A DNA stretch of 64,000 bases, taken from NCBI GenBank assembly GCA_916048095.2, contig OU696570.1, positions 8,374,928 to 8,438,927 of the forward strand. Direction: 5' to 3'. Below the pieces are notes generated by a model that worked only from the letters and a program-made list of their open reading frames with translations, made no database searches and was not told the DNA's origin. The stretch's first letter is position 1. Every line of letters begins with the position of its first letter. Below, one piece after another: positions 36,401 through 45,122 of this stretch. The stretch comes from Sacculina carcini (Eukaryota; Arthropoda; Thecostraca; Sacculinidae). Position numbers and translations under genes: made by a program.

Positions 36401-39400
36401 TCGCCACAACCTACTTATGTGAAAAAGGATTTTCCACACTGACAATACTCAAAACAAAGCACAGAGCACGCCTATAGGTAGACAACGACATGCGTTTGGC
36501 ACTAACTGATATCAAACCCCGCATTGATCCACTGTGTAGGAGCCATCAAGCTCATCCATCCCACTGAACAAGATATGTTTGATAGCTTTTGTGTTTAATT
36601 CTGGACTTTTTTATGAAGGTTATTCGTTTTTTTGGTTATCTGTGGTGACAGCTCATGCTGTAATTATCTATCCATTGTGGTTGTTTCTACCAATTTTACG
36701 TTGTATTGAATTTAAAACAATAAACAAATATTGAAAATATTGATAATGTTTACTTTCTGGACTGTGACTGGACTGTGGAATGTGGACTTTCTTCGTGTAG
36801 GAATATGCAAATAGTAAATTTACTGCATTGTAATCATATAATGGGTACCTTGTTATGGTAATAGTAACTTCTGATTGGCTGGGGATCCTCGGATGAGACT
36901 TAAATATATGGGGGGTCCTTAGCATGGAAAAGTTTGGGAACCTCTTTTATATTGCTATATTGCTATAGCGTTGTTAACTCACTTTTTGATTGAAAAGCGT
37001 ATTGATTGCAATGCTGTTTTTAGAAATAAAGAATTTAGCATTTTCGAAAACAATGTTTCTAAAATTTGGAAAATTTCTGGTAACAATGAGATCAACCGAT
37101 AATTAGTGAAAATTGACTCATCACCGTTTTTAAATATTGCTACAACTTTAGAAATCTAACATTTTCATCAATCATTCATTTTAACAATCTAACATTTTGT
37201 CTAGTACGTCCGCAGAATACAGAACAGCTCAAATGAGTTCAGTGTAAGTGTATCTACTCACGGATCCTTACTAAAGGAAAAAAGCAATGATCGGTCTGCT
37301 CTGTCTCCCATCATTATTGTATCTGACTGATATTAAACCTATATCTGAAAGCTTGTATGTGTGTATGGGACATCTGTATCTGTGTATCTAAGAGCCAATC
37401 ACAAGCGTACATTCACGAGAATACGCACTCAGACACACACGCCCATACACATGCTCATATACTGCTACGAGTAAATACGCGACTGTTTTGTGCGTACGTG
37501 AATGTGTATGTGAACGTATGTGCGTGTGTCACTGACAACATGCAACAGGGACAGTTGCTGGGTGGACGTGCGCACTGTGGTGTCGGCGCCGCACAAAATC
37601 AGCCGCTCAAGAAACTGCACGTGGTGTAGCGCCGCCTGGTGGATGGGATAATACTCGTCGAAACACTGATTGATCTCGTCCGAGCTGACCAACGCCCACA
37701 CACATTCACACACACTCAGACAGATGAATATAAGTTTAATTGAGTTCAGACTAGTAGTAATATTGTTGTGCGACCTATTTAAAACGTCTCTCATTAACAC
37801 GAAAAGAAATCGACGGCATAATACACTATGGTTTGAAGAACCTAACAGATAGCTTAACAGCCTAATAGAATATGGCTTACAGAATATAGCTTGAAGAAGA
37901 ATGGCTAATTAGACTATGGCTTAACAGAAAATGATTTAAGAAACTATAACATATCAGACCATGGTCTTTACGAAGTGTGGATTTAAGGGACTATCCCGCT
38001 AAATAATTCGCTGTGCACATACAGTATAGTTGGATCATGTTGTTAACGCGTTGTATACCGTAAGTCCCTAAGGCGCTAAACAAGCGATAGAATAAATTGA
38101 CAAAACAATATTTCAATTGGAGGAAAGATTACATTGGTCAGTCCTTCAGACACAATCACGTAAGAAACTTGTTTCGTCTTTTTTTTCTTGGTCCCGATAA
38201 AAAGCCTATTAAATACACCACCAGATAGCGAAATTTAAATAGCGGAATAACCTATTGAGTCCCTTTCATATAACACATCTCCAAAGAGCGGAAAACGAGG
38301 CTTGTGTGATCCTTAAGAGGGATGTGTGGAATACACTGAGTCCAACTTGTCGAGTGACAACAGTTGACCGTGGTAGGCTGATTGGTTGAGAGGAATCACA
38401 TAATCGACTTATTAGAGCCGGTCTTAAGCATAGGCAAACTACGACCGCCCAGGATCTCAGATTGGTGGAAGACTTTCACAGAAATCACACAGGAATAAAA
38501 ATATTTGCATAACGTTGACAAATCGATCACTATTGCATTGGAGACTAATGATGTGTTCAACATTGATGGAACGGGTCCATCCTGCAAAACGCAGCCTACC
38601 AAAACCACAGCGTCCAGAAAAGAACACCTCGCATCTAAAAAATGTCAGGAGTTATGAAAAATATTGGCATAATCACTTGTGAAAGTTACAAACTGGTGAT
38701 TAACAAAGGAATAGTCCATTGAAAAATTTATGATTCACACTAAGAAGCTTGATAACCATTGCCGTGAAGCACAACTGTAAATGGCGAAAACCTCCAAATA
38801 GTGGAATGTTCCTTCGTTCCTGTCGAGATAGCTACTTGGAGAGTCGATTGTATATGTAAATGTAAATGTATCTTCCAATGCAACGCATACAGAAGCATTA
38901 GTCAGTAAGTTATTCAGAAACATTAGACAGACACGCACACGCACACAACCACAAGACTTGAGAATAGTCAAGAAAGAAGAGAGCATGATGTTACCGCTCC
39001 GACACGAGGTACTGTACGCAGCCCCAGGCACCGCGCTCACACGCAATATGCAGCAGCGGCCGTCGGTGTTGCCAGGACAACCAGTGGTCATCGCCCCGCT
39101 GAGTGAGCATCTCGAGAATCTCCACCTGGCGTTGTAATGACAAAAGTGGCGCAGTAGTAAATTACACAAGTCAACAAAAGTTATCGAAATTTCAGTTGCT
39201 CAAGGTTTTCCGTACTTTGATCTGTTAAATTCAAATATGAAAACGGTACAGCTCTACATACTCCAGTGATAATGCAATTTTGAGTTTTAATTCTGTGAAG
39301 AACATCAGTTTTTTCCGATGACATCACATTGACACTAACTGCGATGACTATGCTGGCAGACCGGCAAGCGCTTTGCTGCTGACATAATTTAAGATTAGGT

Positions 39401-41170
39401 GATGTTGTGAAGCAAGATATTAGAGCTGTTTTGATTATGTTTCCTATCTGATCGCAGCTACAGGAGATAACAATGTCATGACAGACCGGACGCTTTCTGT
39501 TGTATTTGTGGTCGATTCACGTTAATTCGTCAAAGGCGAAATATAACATCGTTTATACTTGTGCAACACTATAAACATTGCGTCGTGCTGCTCAAGGCAC
39601 TGTAACAATGTGCAATGTACTCAATGTCATGCAACTTCTTCATTTTAAGAACAACTATTTAGGTTTAGGGCAAATTTTGAACTTTTACATCAATTATTTC
39701 ATAACATCAAAAACAATTTAGTTCATAAGTTGAACAACATGTATTTTGAGTAGTGGTGCGCCACCTGGAAAACGTCGCGCACCACATCGTTGAGTCTACC
39801 TGCACGCTAATTCGTCTGTATGTCTGTGTGCCATGTTTGTCCGTGTCATTGTGCATGTGTTGTTGGACCATGAGTGATTGAGCCTGTTTGTACGTGCGTC
39901 CGGTTCGTCCTGTCCTGTTGTGTCCGTGCGTGTGAATACAGTCGGTCCATATCTCTCAAGTTGTCATCATGTTATTTCGTGGCAATCACAAGCGTCACAA
40001 TAGAAATAATAACGTGAAAATCAAACTCCCAAAGTGCAGTGTTTAGGAGTGATTTCAGCCATTCATGTTTATTGCACTATTACTTAAAATGGAGATATTC
40101 TAGCGAAACACTGGGCTCAATTTGTAATGCAACCCTTTACAATTTTTAGAGCACCAAAAATGGCATAATTTATAAAATACTAAAAAGTAATGTACTAAAA
40201 ATAATGTTCAAGTATTGTACTGCATAGTTATTCAGTGTCAAAGTGAACACAATTTTTTTCTCACAAAAGCTGTCTATATCGTAATCAAGTGATTTTCATT
40301 ATATTTTTAAGATTCTTAGTGAATTTTCTGTAACATTTAAGCGCATCTTTCGGATTTTTTAGCGCAAATGTTCACGATTTTGAGCGCACCCAAAAAATTA
40401 ACCATACTGAAAATACTACCAAACAACAAATATATATATTATAGCACACAGGAAAAAACACGAGCAGTTTCAATGTTCACGATTTGTAAAGCTGCGGTCA
40501 CACGAGGCCAATTGTTGACCAAGCCAACGATAGGCCTAGCCGACTGTTGGCTTGCAGCGGACAATCGTTGGCGAGGCCAACAGTTGGCTTGACCAACAAT
40601 TGGCTAGCGAGTGGTCACACGAGACCAGTAATTGTCCAAGCCAATATATGTGGTGCAGAGTACGTCCGTGTGGTTTATTTCGCTCTCCTGACTAGACCAT
40701 TTGAATTTTGAGTTAATCCAAGTGTATTCTTGAATGTATATATATAATTATATAATTACGCATTTGAACACAGCAGTAGAGAAGGCTGTGTTCGCGTGTA
40801 ATTTTTGCGGGGGCAAAGCCTCACGGCCCCGGCTGGCACACCGCAGGTCCGGCCGCCACACGGGTTATCGCAGTCACGGCCAGCACAGAAAACTGTACGG
40901 CTGCGCGCACGCGAAACCCGCCTTGCGGCAATGGGGCTATCACTTTAAGAAACGAACCCATACGTTTCATCTCGCCTGGGAATCGAACCCTGGACCTTTC
41001 GCGCACAGAGCGTGTGTCTTAGCCACTCGGCTATGAGGCGGATGAGATTGGCTTGGCCAACTGTTGGCTTAGCCAACAATTGGCCTCGTGTGACCACTTG
41101 ACTAGGCCAACAGTTGGCTAAACCAACAATAAGCCTCGTGTGACCACGGCTTTATACGTTTTGTATCTCG

Positions 41171-41218
<48 letters not shown>

Positions 41219-42445
41219 ACCTGGTCTCCGTCGATGGCGTAGTAGACGGCCGACTGGAGCCGGTCGCTGACACGCAGCCGCTCACCGACAGCACGCGACG
41301 AGTACGTCGAGGTGGAGGCGGCCGTGGCGCCGCCGTATTTGGCGCGTTGTTCACAGTTGTGACAGTGCTGGCCCGGCCAGCACATGCGTGCCTCAACGTC
41401 GACCCGCGCGCCGTGTTTCAACAGCAGCTCCACACAGTCCTCGTAACTGCACCGCCATACACACAGTCACAAACATACAGAAAAATAAGCACACACACAC
41501 GCATACATACACATAGTGAGGCTTACAAGAGTGAAACAAAGGATGGTTTCCGTTTAATTGAGAGTTCTGGCCACAATGATACAACTCAAAGAAAAGCGAG
41601 TTGAAAACAAGAAGTAAATAAACATAAATAATAATGAAAAATAAAACAGTAGAAAGAAAGGAGAGAATTTGATGAAAGTCGAGTAAGGGACGGCTGGAGA
41701 GCGAAAAAATATGTAATAGAAAGAAGAGGAACGGAGAATGAAGATTAATGAAAGCAGGAGGTAAGGTATTAAGGAAGGCTTGAGGGTCATCAAGTTTACA
41801 CACCCTTTTAGACAGGCGATGTGCAGCGGCAGTGAGCATACGCCACGGTTCACGTCCAGGTTACGCGACAAAATCCAGCGCACCATCATCAGGTTGTTGA
41901 TGCCGACACATTTCTGCAGCAGGTTGTAGCCCTCGTTGTCGTGCACCTGCAGTATATTCTCGCCCTGAGCTCCAGCGATACACGCACACACAGACACAGT
42001 GAATCCACATTTTCAAGCGATGTGGTGGCATTTCAACGAGCAAAACAAATCCAAGATGTTCGCCTAGTTATCAAGTGCATTGTATTAGATGTCAATCACG
42101 GGTACATGCTTCTAGGCGAGTGATTCCTGAAAACGTTTCCTACTTTGGACATCATGGAATGGAAAAGTATCGACTGGGGAGCGGCAAACGGCCATATGAT
42201 GTGGCATCTGGTAGTAGCAAGCATACACTCCCCTCACACGTACGTGAATTGACATATTACTGTGCGGGTACCTTGTTGATCTGCGACAGTACAGGCTGCA
42301 GGCGCTGTACTGACATACGAGGGTTGGCTCTCAGCGTGTCGAAGATGAACTGCACGTGCGAGCACGTCTGCTCGCTGAGCTGCCGATTGTTGGCGTGCAG
42401 CAGGGCACTTCCTGACTGGAAAAAGCTCGACAGCACACTGCCCAT
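26585..42445 (-). CDS. ankyrin-repeat and SOCS-box (ASB-family) protein, eight exons
   Basis: Exons: 42445-42272, 41964-41804, 41446-41221, 39125-38995, 37684-37537, 34796-34663, 28353-28177, 27482-26585, joined in phases 0,2,0,2,0,2,2 with AG acceptors and GT donors, giving about 682 residues. The N-terminus MGSVLSSFF fits an N-myristoylation signal (Gly2, Ser6). Ankyrin repeats run from about residue 65 to 560 (for example LPLHIACLKG, VELLLKHGARVD, LVRFLLQNGAAPS, LLDMLLQNGGDPN). The last 43 residues are a SOCS box: BC box SLKQLCRQCI and Cul5 box LPLP. ASB proteins are substrate receptors of elongin BC-CUL5 ubiquitin ligases. I cannot assign a vertebrate ASB number, and 5' non-coding exons may exist. 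Introns are full of transposons. Confidence 0.88.
27487..28176. other. ASB intron 7, simple repeats only
   Basis: Contains CA-rich stretches (27488-27560, 27637-27652) and an ACT trinucleotide run (27817-27832); no exon or element otherwise. Confidence 0.6.
28177..28353 (-). CDS. ASB gene, exon 7
   Basis: Acceptor GCGCGTGCAG; reads RYALEEARYGYDEEPSPWTK, then WDTLHLVRFLLQNGAAPS; phase 2 at donor GTGTGT. Intron 6, about 6.3 kb, separates it from exon 6 and holds a whole Gypsy element. Confidence 0.87.
28448..28906 (+). repeat. 5' LTR of the Gypsy element
   Basis: Starts TGTGGTTTTG. The right limit is inferred from a CA end (TTTCATTACA) just before the gag leader; only the first 230-240 bp are confirmed by the partner LTR. 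Confidence 0.6.
28923..29583 (+). pseudogene. Gypsy gag
   Basis: The reading frame starting MSAMNNDCAMRSFNGDGD continues in a second frame near 29065 (LQGDALALFLEMDECD). It ends with one zinc knuckle CFVCGGPHMSRAC and a second, CYTCG, broken by TAA at 29581 and followed by RGHISRQC. Gag packages the element RNA. Confidence 0.85.
29690..30185 (+). pseudogene. Gypsy protease region
   Basis: The aspartic protease active site VHALVDTGCSVAVV is followed by a hydrophobic VDIAIGMNIIDKLGV segment, as in retroelement proteases. A frame change separates it from gag. Confidence 0.8.
30186..31046 (+). pseudogene. Gypsy reverse transcriptase
   Basis: Visible blocks: VNPVLDFRELN, SLVEMKAAYVQVHV, YCLTRLGFGL, then a stop, SAPRVMTRIV and a YIEDIIV box where most family members have YIDDI. 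The first catalytic Asp (normally in a VDMKxAY block) is Glu here. At least two in-frame stops (30239, 30571) break it. Confidence 0.85.
31047..31345 (+). pseudogene. Gypsy RNase H
   Basis: RRGVVWCDPSSLAIGAAVEI holds the first acidic site; HINVAELEAVVKGMNLAV holds the Glu-containing helix. The third motif is frame-shifted after 31250. Confidence 0.75.
31500..32480 (+). pseudogene. Gypsy integrase
   Basis: Partial zinc-binding Cys pair (CERCQSIDPAPS), core residues in LAIDITNYRH and LLMDNG, and Glu in GNGIVERYHRF complete the D,D-35-E set across one frameshift near 31930. A chromo-like or C-terminal domain (VGEEVWVKPADAP-type segment, then WTRGVVTDV) follows. Confidence 0.85.
32503..32745 (+). 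repeat. 3' LTR of the Gypsy element (truncated)
   Basis: TGTGGGTTTG start, then nearly the same sequence as 28448-28690 including GAGTATTGAAGTTGTGAGCG and GTTGTACGGGTGCACCGATA. Homology ends at the GTGTGTATATA run. Confidence 0.88.
32875..32935 (+). pseudogene. CR1/Jockey-like LINE RT fragment, part 1
   Basis: One frame reads VKDEKDLGIIVQQKIDPDKH, the segment following the RT palm in many LINEs. It is cut off by repeat A and a LINE tail; part 2 appears to resume near 33950. Confidence 0.6.
32965..33190 (+). repeat. dispersed repeat A, copy 2
   Basis: Same landmarks as copy 1 (TTTGGACCGACTGTAT, CACACATGGTCCTACAACAC, GCTGGTAGGGTCGGGAGGTG). It separates two halves of a LINE RT fragment. Confidence 0.8.
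33330..33935 (-). repeat. 5'-truncated (TAA)-tailed LINE copy with its 3' UTR minisatellite
   Basis: Begins with the TTATTATTATTAATTACAGG tail and extends into the tandem ATTCAATAAACAACAACA units that correspond to the 30-bp array in the 3' UTR of the copy at 50433-54378. Confidence 0.88.
33950..34130 (+). pseudogene. CR1/Jockey-like LINE RT fragment, part 2
   Basis: Reads YIRPQLQYASVVWSPHKIK, then frame-shifted ERIQRTATKMVDS and LSYEEGLKD, the conserved C-terminal end of LINE RT proteins. It fits as the continuation of the fragment at 32875. Confidence 0.65.
34663..34796 (-). CDS. ASB gene, exon 6
   Basis: Acceptor TGTGTGTGGCAG; reads VFLLAKKSVNDTLLTTKLLL, then DNGLRELINEPDSL and TPLHALIV; phase 2 at donor GTGATC. 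Confidence 0.85.
35160..35340 (-). pseudogene. CR1-like LINE RT fragment, 3' part
   Basis: On the minus strand a frame reads TRGVLVDFKKAFDTINPEIL, then LRELQRYGIRG, covering the first RT catalytic Asp block. A hAT element at 35341 separates it from its upstream part at 36950-37140. Confidence 0.65.
35341..36945 (+). mobile_element. decayed hAT transposon of the ZBED type
   Basis: Terminal inverted repeats CAGAGGTTCCCAGACTGGGG and AGTTTGGGAACCTCT. A TGCTATAG before the left end recurs 15 bp beyond the right end, a probable target duplication disturbed by a small local repeat. Inside, a transposase remnant reads WSRCVGVCTDRAAAMTGKRN, THCMLHREAL and, near the end, TTYLCEKGFSTLTILKTKHR, then MRLALTDIKPRI: the catalytic-region and dimerisation motifs of ZBED-like transposases. 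Many stops make it inactive. It sits in ASB intron 5, sense opposite to the gene. Confidence 0.85.
36950..37140 (-). pseudogene. CR1-like LINE RT fragment, 5' part
   Basis: Minus-strand frame reads YRLISLLPEIFQILETLFSK and continues LNSLFLKTAL, an RT region upstream of the piece at 35160-35340. Together they show a LINE split by the hAT insertion. Confidence 0.55.
37537..37684 (-). CDS. ASB gene, exon 5
   Basis: Acceptor TTGGTCAG; reads INQCFDEYYPIHQAALHHVQ, then LERLILCGADTTVRTS. Ends LLHV at a GTCAGT donor, a weaker match than the others but the one that keeps the frame. Confidence 0.78.
38096..38165. repeat. 75-bp dispersed inverted repeat, left copy
   Basis: CAATATTTCAATTGGAGGAA and GGTCAGTCCTTCAGACACAA are found in reverse complement at 43180-43240. 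Both copies fall within or next to the ASB locus, about 5 kb apart. Confidence 0.8.
38995..39125 (-). CDS. ASB gene, exon 4
   Basis: Starts GTGGAGATT after AACGCCAG and reads VEILEMLTQRGDDHWLSW, then PLLHIACERGAWGCVQYLV; phase 2 at donor GTAACA. Only the exon itself is open in this frame. Confidence 0.85.
39775..40010 (-). repeat. dispersed repeat A, copy 3
   Basis: Reverse complement of copies 1 and 2 (GTTGTTGGACCATGAGTG, ATACAGTCGGTCCAT). Lies in ASB intron 3. Confidence 0.75.
40489..41152. mobile_element. foldback-type MITE with palindromic modules, TA target
   Basis: Ends AAGCTGCGGTCACACGAGG and CCTCGTGTGACCACGGCTT are inverted repeats, and the element is flanked by TA on both sides (40487-40488, 41153-41154). 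Both arms carry repeated GCCAACAGTTGGC-type palindromes in several orientations. No protein is encoded. A SINE 2 copy sits in the middle. TA duplication suggests a Tc1/mariner-type mobiliser. It lies in ASB intron 3. Confidence 0.8.
40797..41039 (-). repeat. SINE 2 (tRNA-derived), minus-strand copy inside the foldback element
   Basis: On the minus strand the head is GCCTCATAGCCGAGTGGCTA, then a CCAGGGTTCGATTCCCAGG T arm; the body is shared with 24914-25140. It interrupts the arms of the foldback element and so is younger than it. Confidence 0.88.
41173..41220. repeat. (CA)n microsatellite at the exon 3 donor of the ASB gene
   Basis: About 23 CA units abut exon 3 directly; in gene sense the repeat begins with the donor GTGTGT. 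Confidence 0.95.
41221..41446 (-). CDS. ASB gene, exon 3
   Basis: Completes a Gly codon with exon 2, reads YEDCVELLLKHGARVDVEAR, holds a Cys-rich CWPGQHCHNC stretch and ends AIDGDQ before a GTGTGTGT donor that is itself part of a 47-bp TG repeat. Confidence 0.88.
41804..41964 (-). CDS. ASB gene, exon 2
   Basis: Acceptor GAGCTCAG, then a GENILQVHDNEGYNLL segment and IACLKG; ends in phase 2 before GTGTGTAA. First ankyrin repeats. TG-rich sequence borders both sides. Confidence 0.85.
42272..42445 (-). CDS. ASB gene, exon 1 (coding part)
   Basis: 58 codons from ATG at 42445 (context GACATGG, purine at -3 and G at +4), ending AAG before donor GTACCC. Carries the possible myristoylation signal and a helical N-terminal region without ankyrin signature. 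Confidence 0.8.
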
Positions 42446-43179
42446 GTCTTACCAGCGGTCATTAATAACACGACGCCGCCGTCGCCGCACATGCGTGCGC
42501 AGGCAATACTATATCAACGTGTCACACATCGCTGCGTCCAGCGCCGACGCACACTCAGCCAGCGGTAAGCGCACCCCATCGGGATAACGTCCAGAACGAA
42601 CTGCAAACGCAATAGCGCACTTGTACAGAATAGAAATGATGCATGTGGAAGTCTGCTGAGAACAGGCGCATATTACCCTGTAAAGTTGTGGAGCGGAAAA
42701 ATCCACAATCCACATGAAACCACAAGTCACAAAGTGGCACAAATATCGAACAAGTAACAAGACAAGTAATCGAACAGCGACGCCGGCTAGTCACTAGTGC
42801 TAACATGCTTGTAGTTGAGGGAACCGTCAAATAACCACACTTTGCACCTGTAACAAGCATCACAAATAACTAACAAATGGATACAAATCCTCATGAAATT
42901 ATCAATTTGACTCAAAAGAATTTTCACTACGTACGTGTATAGGAAATCAGAAGTAAACACTGATATTATTACACAAAGGTGTATACAGCCTGTTCATTTA
43001 TGTATTTCTTCATATAGCGCATATAAAAATAAACACGAAACATTGAAAACATACCACAAAACAGTGCAAAATACGACAAAGCAAAACTTTGCATACTTTG
43101 AATTGCCATATCTGCTATTTGGAGGGTTGATTGTATGTGTCTTCGTACATAGAAAAGACGAGCCAAGCTTCGTGCGTGA

Positions 43180-43240
43180 TTGTGTCTGAAGGACTGACCA
43201 ATGAAATATTTGCTCCAATTGAAATATTGTTTTGTCAATT
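43180..43240. repeat. 75-bp dispersed inverted repeat, right copy
   Basis: TTGTGTCTGAAGGACTGACC and CCAATTGAAATATTGTTTTG mirror 38096-38165. Confidence 0.8.
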
Positions 43241-43489
43241 CATTCATTCAATACAAAAACAATGAAACAACATCAACCTATCGGACACCTTACGCTAAAT
43301 GTGTGAACATAAACAAAACATGGAATGAGAACAAGAATTTTACCCACGAAACAGTTAACATGTTAAAGCTTAATAGAAGAAAATGAAGTTAGAAAGTGAG
43401 AAATAGGATCAAATCATAAATTGAAAATATGACTGAAGGAGGAGGACATTACAGTATGAAAACAAGTGTAGTACAAAATATGATGAGGA

Positions 43490-43690
43490 AGAGTATTATA
43501 CAGAAGAAAAGCAAAGAAAGTGAAGGACTTAGAAGACGAGGGTAGATTCATTCAACGCTCGAGTAAATGCAAGTGGACGAGAGCATAGAGAAAGAATGAG
43601 GAATATGTGATGAGAGAGGATAAATAGGAAGGCTAACGAGTATCGTGAAGTAGCTTGTAAACCAGGCAGCACAGGCGGAGCTGTACACGA
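43490..43690 (-). pseudogene. LINE 3 family remnant
   Basis: Minus strand reads PRVQLRLCCLVYKLLHDTR and then PSYLSSLIT, matching PRIHFRLCCLVYKLLRVYK and AYLTDLL in the LINE at 57203-60061. Only this C-terminal scrap is recognisable. Confidence 0.6.
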
Positions 43691-43779
43691 GGGACAATAA
43701 AAAGCCGACGAAACTGAAGCAACAAAACTAGACGTATGATGACAAATAGAAAAATAGAAACGACTGCATGAATAAATAC

Positions 43780-44890
43780 AAATCAGAATTGAAGAGCATT
43801 AAGAGCCGCTCCTAATAATAGGTGATTTCAATGGACATGTGGGGTTCCTAGGAGAGCAAAAGAATGATGCAAATGGAGAAATGATTTTGGACTTTATGGA
43901 AAAGTTAAACTTGACAATGTTGAACAACGATACGAAATGCAGTGGCCTGCATACATGGATAAGAGGTGATCAGAAAAATGTAATAAATTTTGGCCCTAGC
44001 GAACCAAGCGATATATCAGCACATGGGTAGTATGTATATTGACGAGAAAAAAACAAGAGTTGGACATATCAGATCACAATATGATAAGTGTCACGATCCT
44101 AAATAGAGACGAGAGTTTCAAGGATAAAAATGCTCAAACTGTCAAACAGTATTACAAAACGGATCAGGAATGTCTGTGCAAATTTATTGACAAAATGGAA
44201 AACAAAATGTCGGAGGGGAAGGCCAGAAATATCGAGAAGAAAGTCAACAAAGAATGAAACAAACAGCAGAAGTATTCAGAAAAACACATGTTGTGCGGCA
44301 AATGAAAAAGTGGAGCCAAAATTGATGACGATCGAAACCAAAAATGCCATCAAAGAGAGGAAATCCATGAACGGAATGGAAAGGAAAAATAAACGCCAAA
44401 CCGCCAAACGCCAGAAGTATATAGGCCAGAAGGGAAAGACGCAAACTCTCATCAAGGAGGAATTGTACAAGCACGAAGAAGCACTGACGAAAGAAATAAA
44501 GCAAGCAAAAAATAATGGTAGAAAGATGAGAAAATACATCAACATACTGAGTAATGAGAGGGAAGATTCAGGGGAGTTGAAAGTGTACCAAAAAAGCGGA
44601 ATGGAGATACATCAAGAGGATATAGCAAGAGAACTTGAACTTGAATATATCGTGCCTGTTTCCTGTCGATGATGCATTACTGCCAGCTACAACAAAAGAA
44701 ACAACATAATGATCATCAAAGTGGAAGAAATCAGCGGTAGATACAGCCTGGAAATGAACAATAGCAAATGCAAAATCTTGGCATGCAACACAAGAGAAAA
44801 ACCGGAACAGAGTAGAAATATAGAGGTGGCTGAATCAATGGAATATTTGTGATTGATAACACTGGTTTACAAGCGAAACAAAATTATGGC
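43780..44890 (+). pseudogene. RTE/CR1-like LINE remnant (EN to RT), part 1
   Basis: Endonuclease piece LLIIGDFNGHVGFLGEQKND and then LHTWIRGDQKNVINF, a DISDHNMISVTI block, a basic linker (IKEELYKHEEALTKEIKQAK) and post-palm ISGRYSLEMNNSKCKILAC. Frame breaks and deletion of the RT catalytic core make it a pseudogene. It resumes at 47095 after 2.2 kb of foreign insertions. Confidence 0.75.
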
Positions 44891-44899
44891 ATGGAGTTC

Positions 44900-45122
44900 C
44901 AGAACAGATTTTGACTAATTTTAGCGTGCTGAATTCTAAGATGCTCTTAGATTTTCTCCATCACACAACGTTTTTTCGCTGTAGGTATCTAATTTTCCCG
45001 AAATTTACGAAATTCGTATTGGGACAGTACAGCTACAGCAACGCATTGGGTGGAAAAATGAATGGCTTCAACAACAGAATCTGGTATCTGGGAATATGAA
45101 TATCATCGATGATCCTGTAGTG
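44900..45122 (+). pseudogene. left flank of an interrupted repeat-borne gene
   Basis: Little coding signal is left, but the sequence borders the outer MITE and is taken to be the upstream part of the remnant at 46199-46730. Confidence 0.35.

Noticed and set aside
38540..38640. Frame reading VFNIDGTGPSCKTQPTK, similar to a pogo/Tigger transposase segment
   Set aside because: Only one short block, Glu of the usual DETG replaced by Gly, and no flanking motifs or inverted repeats found.
38735..39169. 144-codon minus-strand ORF
   Set aside because: Overlaps ASB exon 4 in another frame; the exon frame shows ankyrin motifs and keeps splice phase, this one does not.
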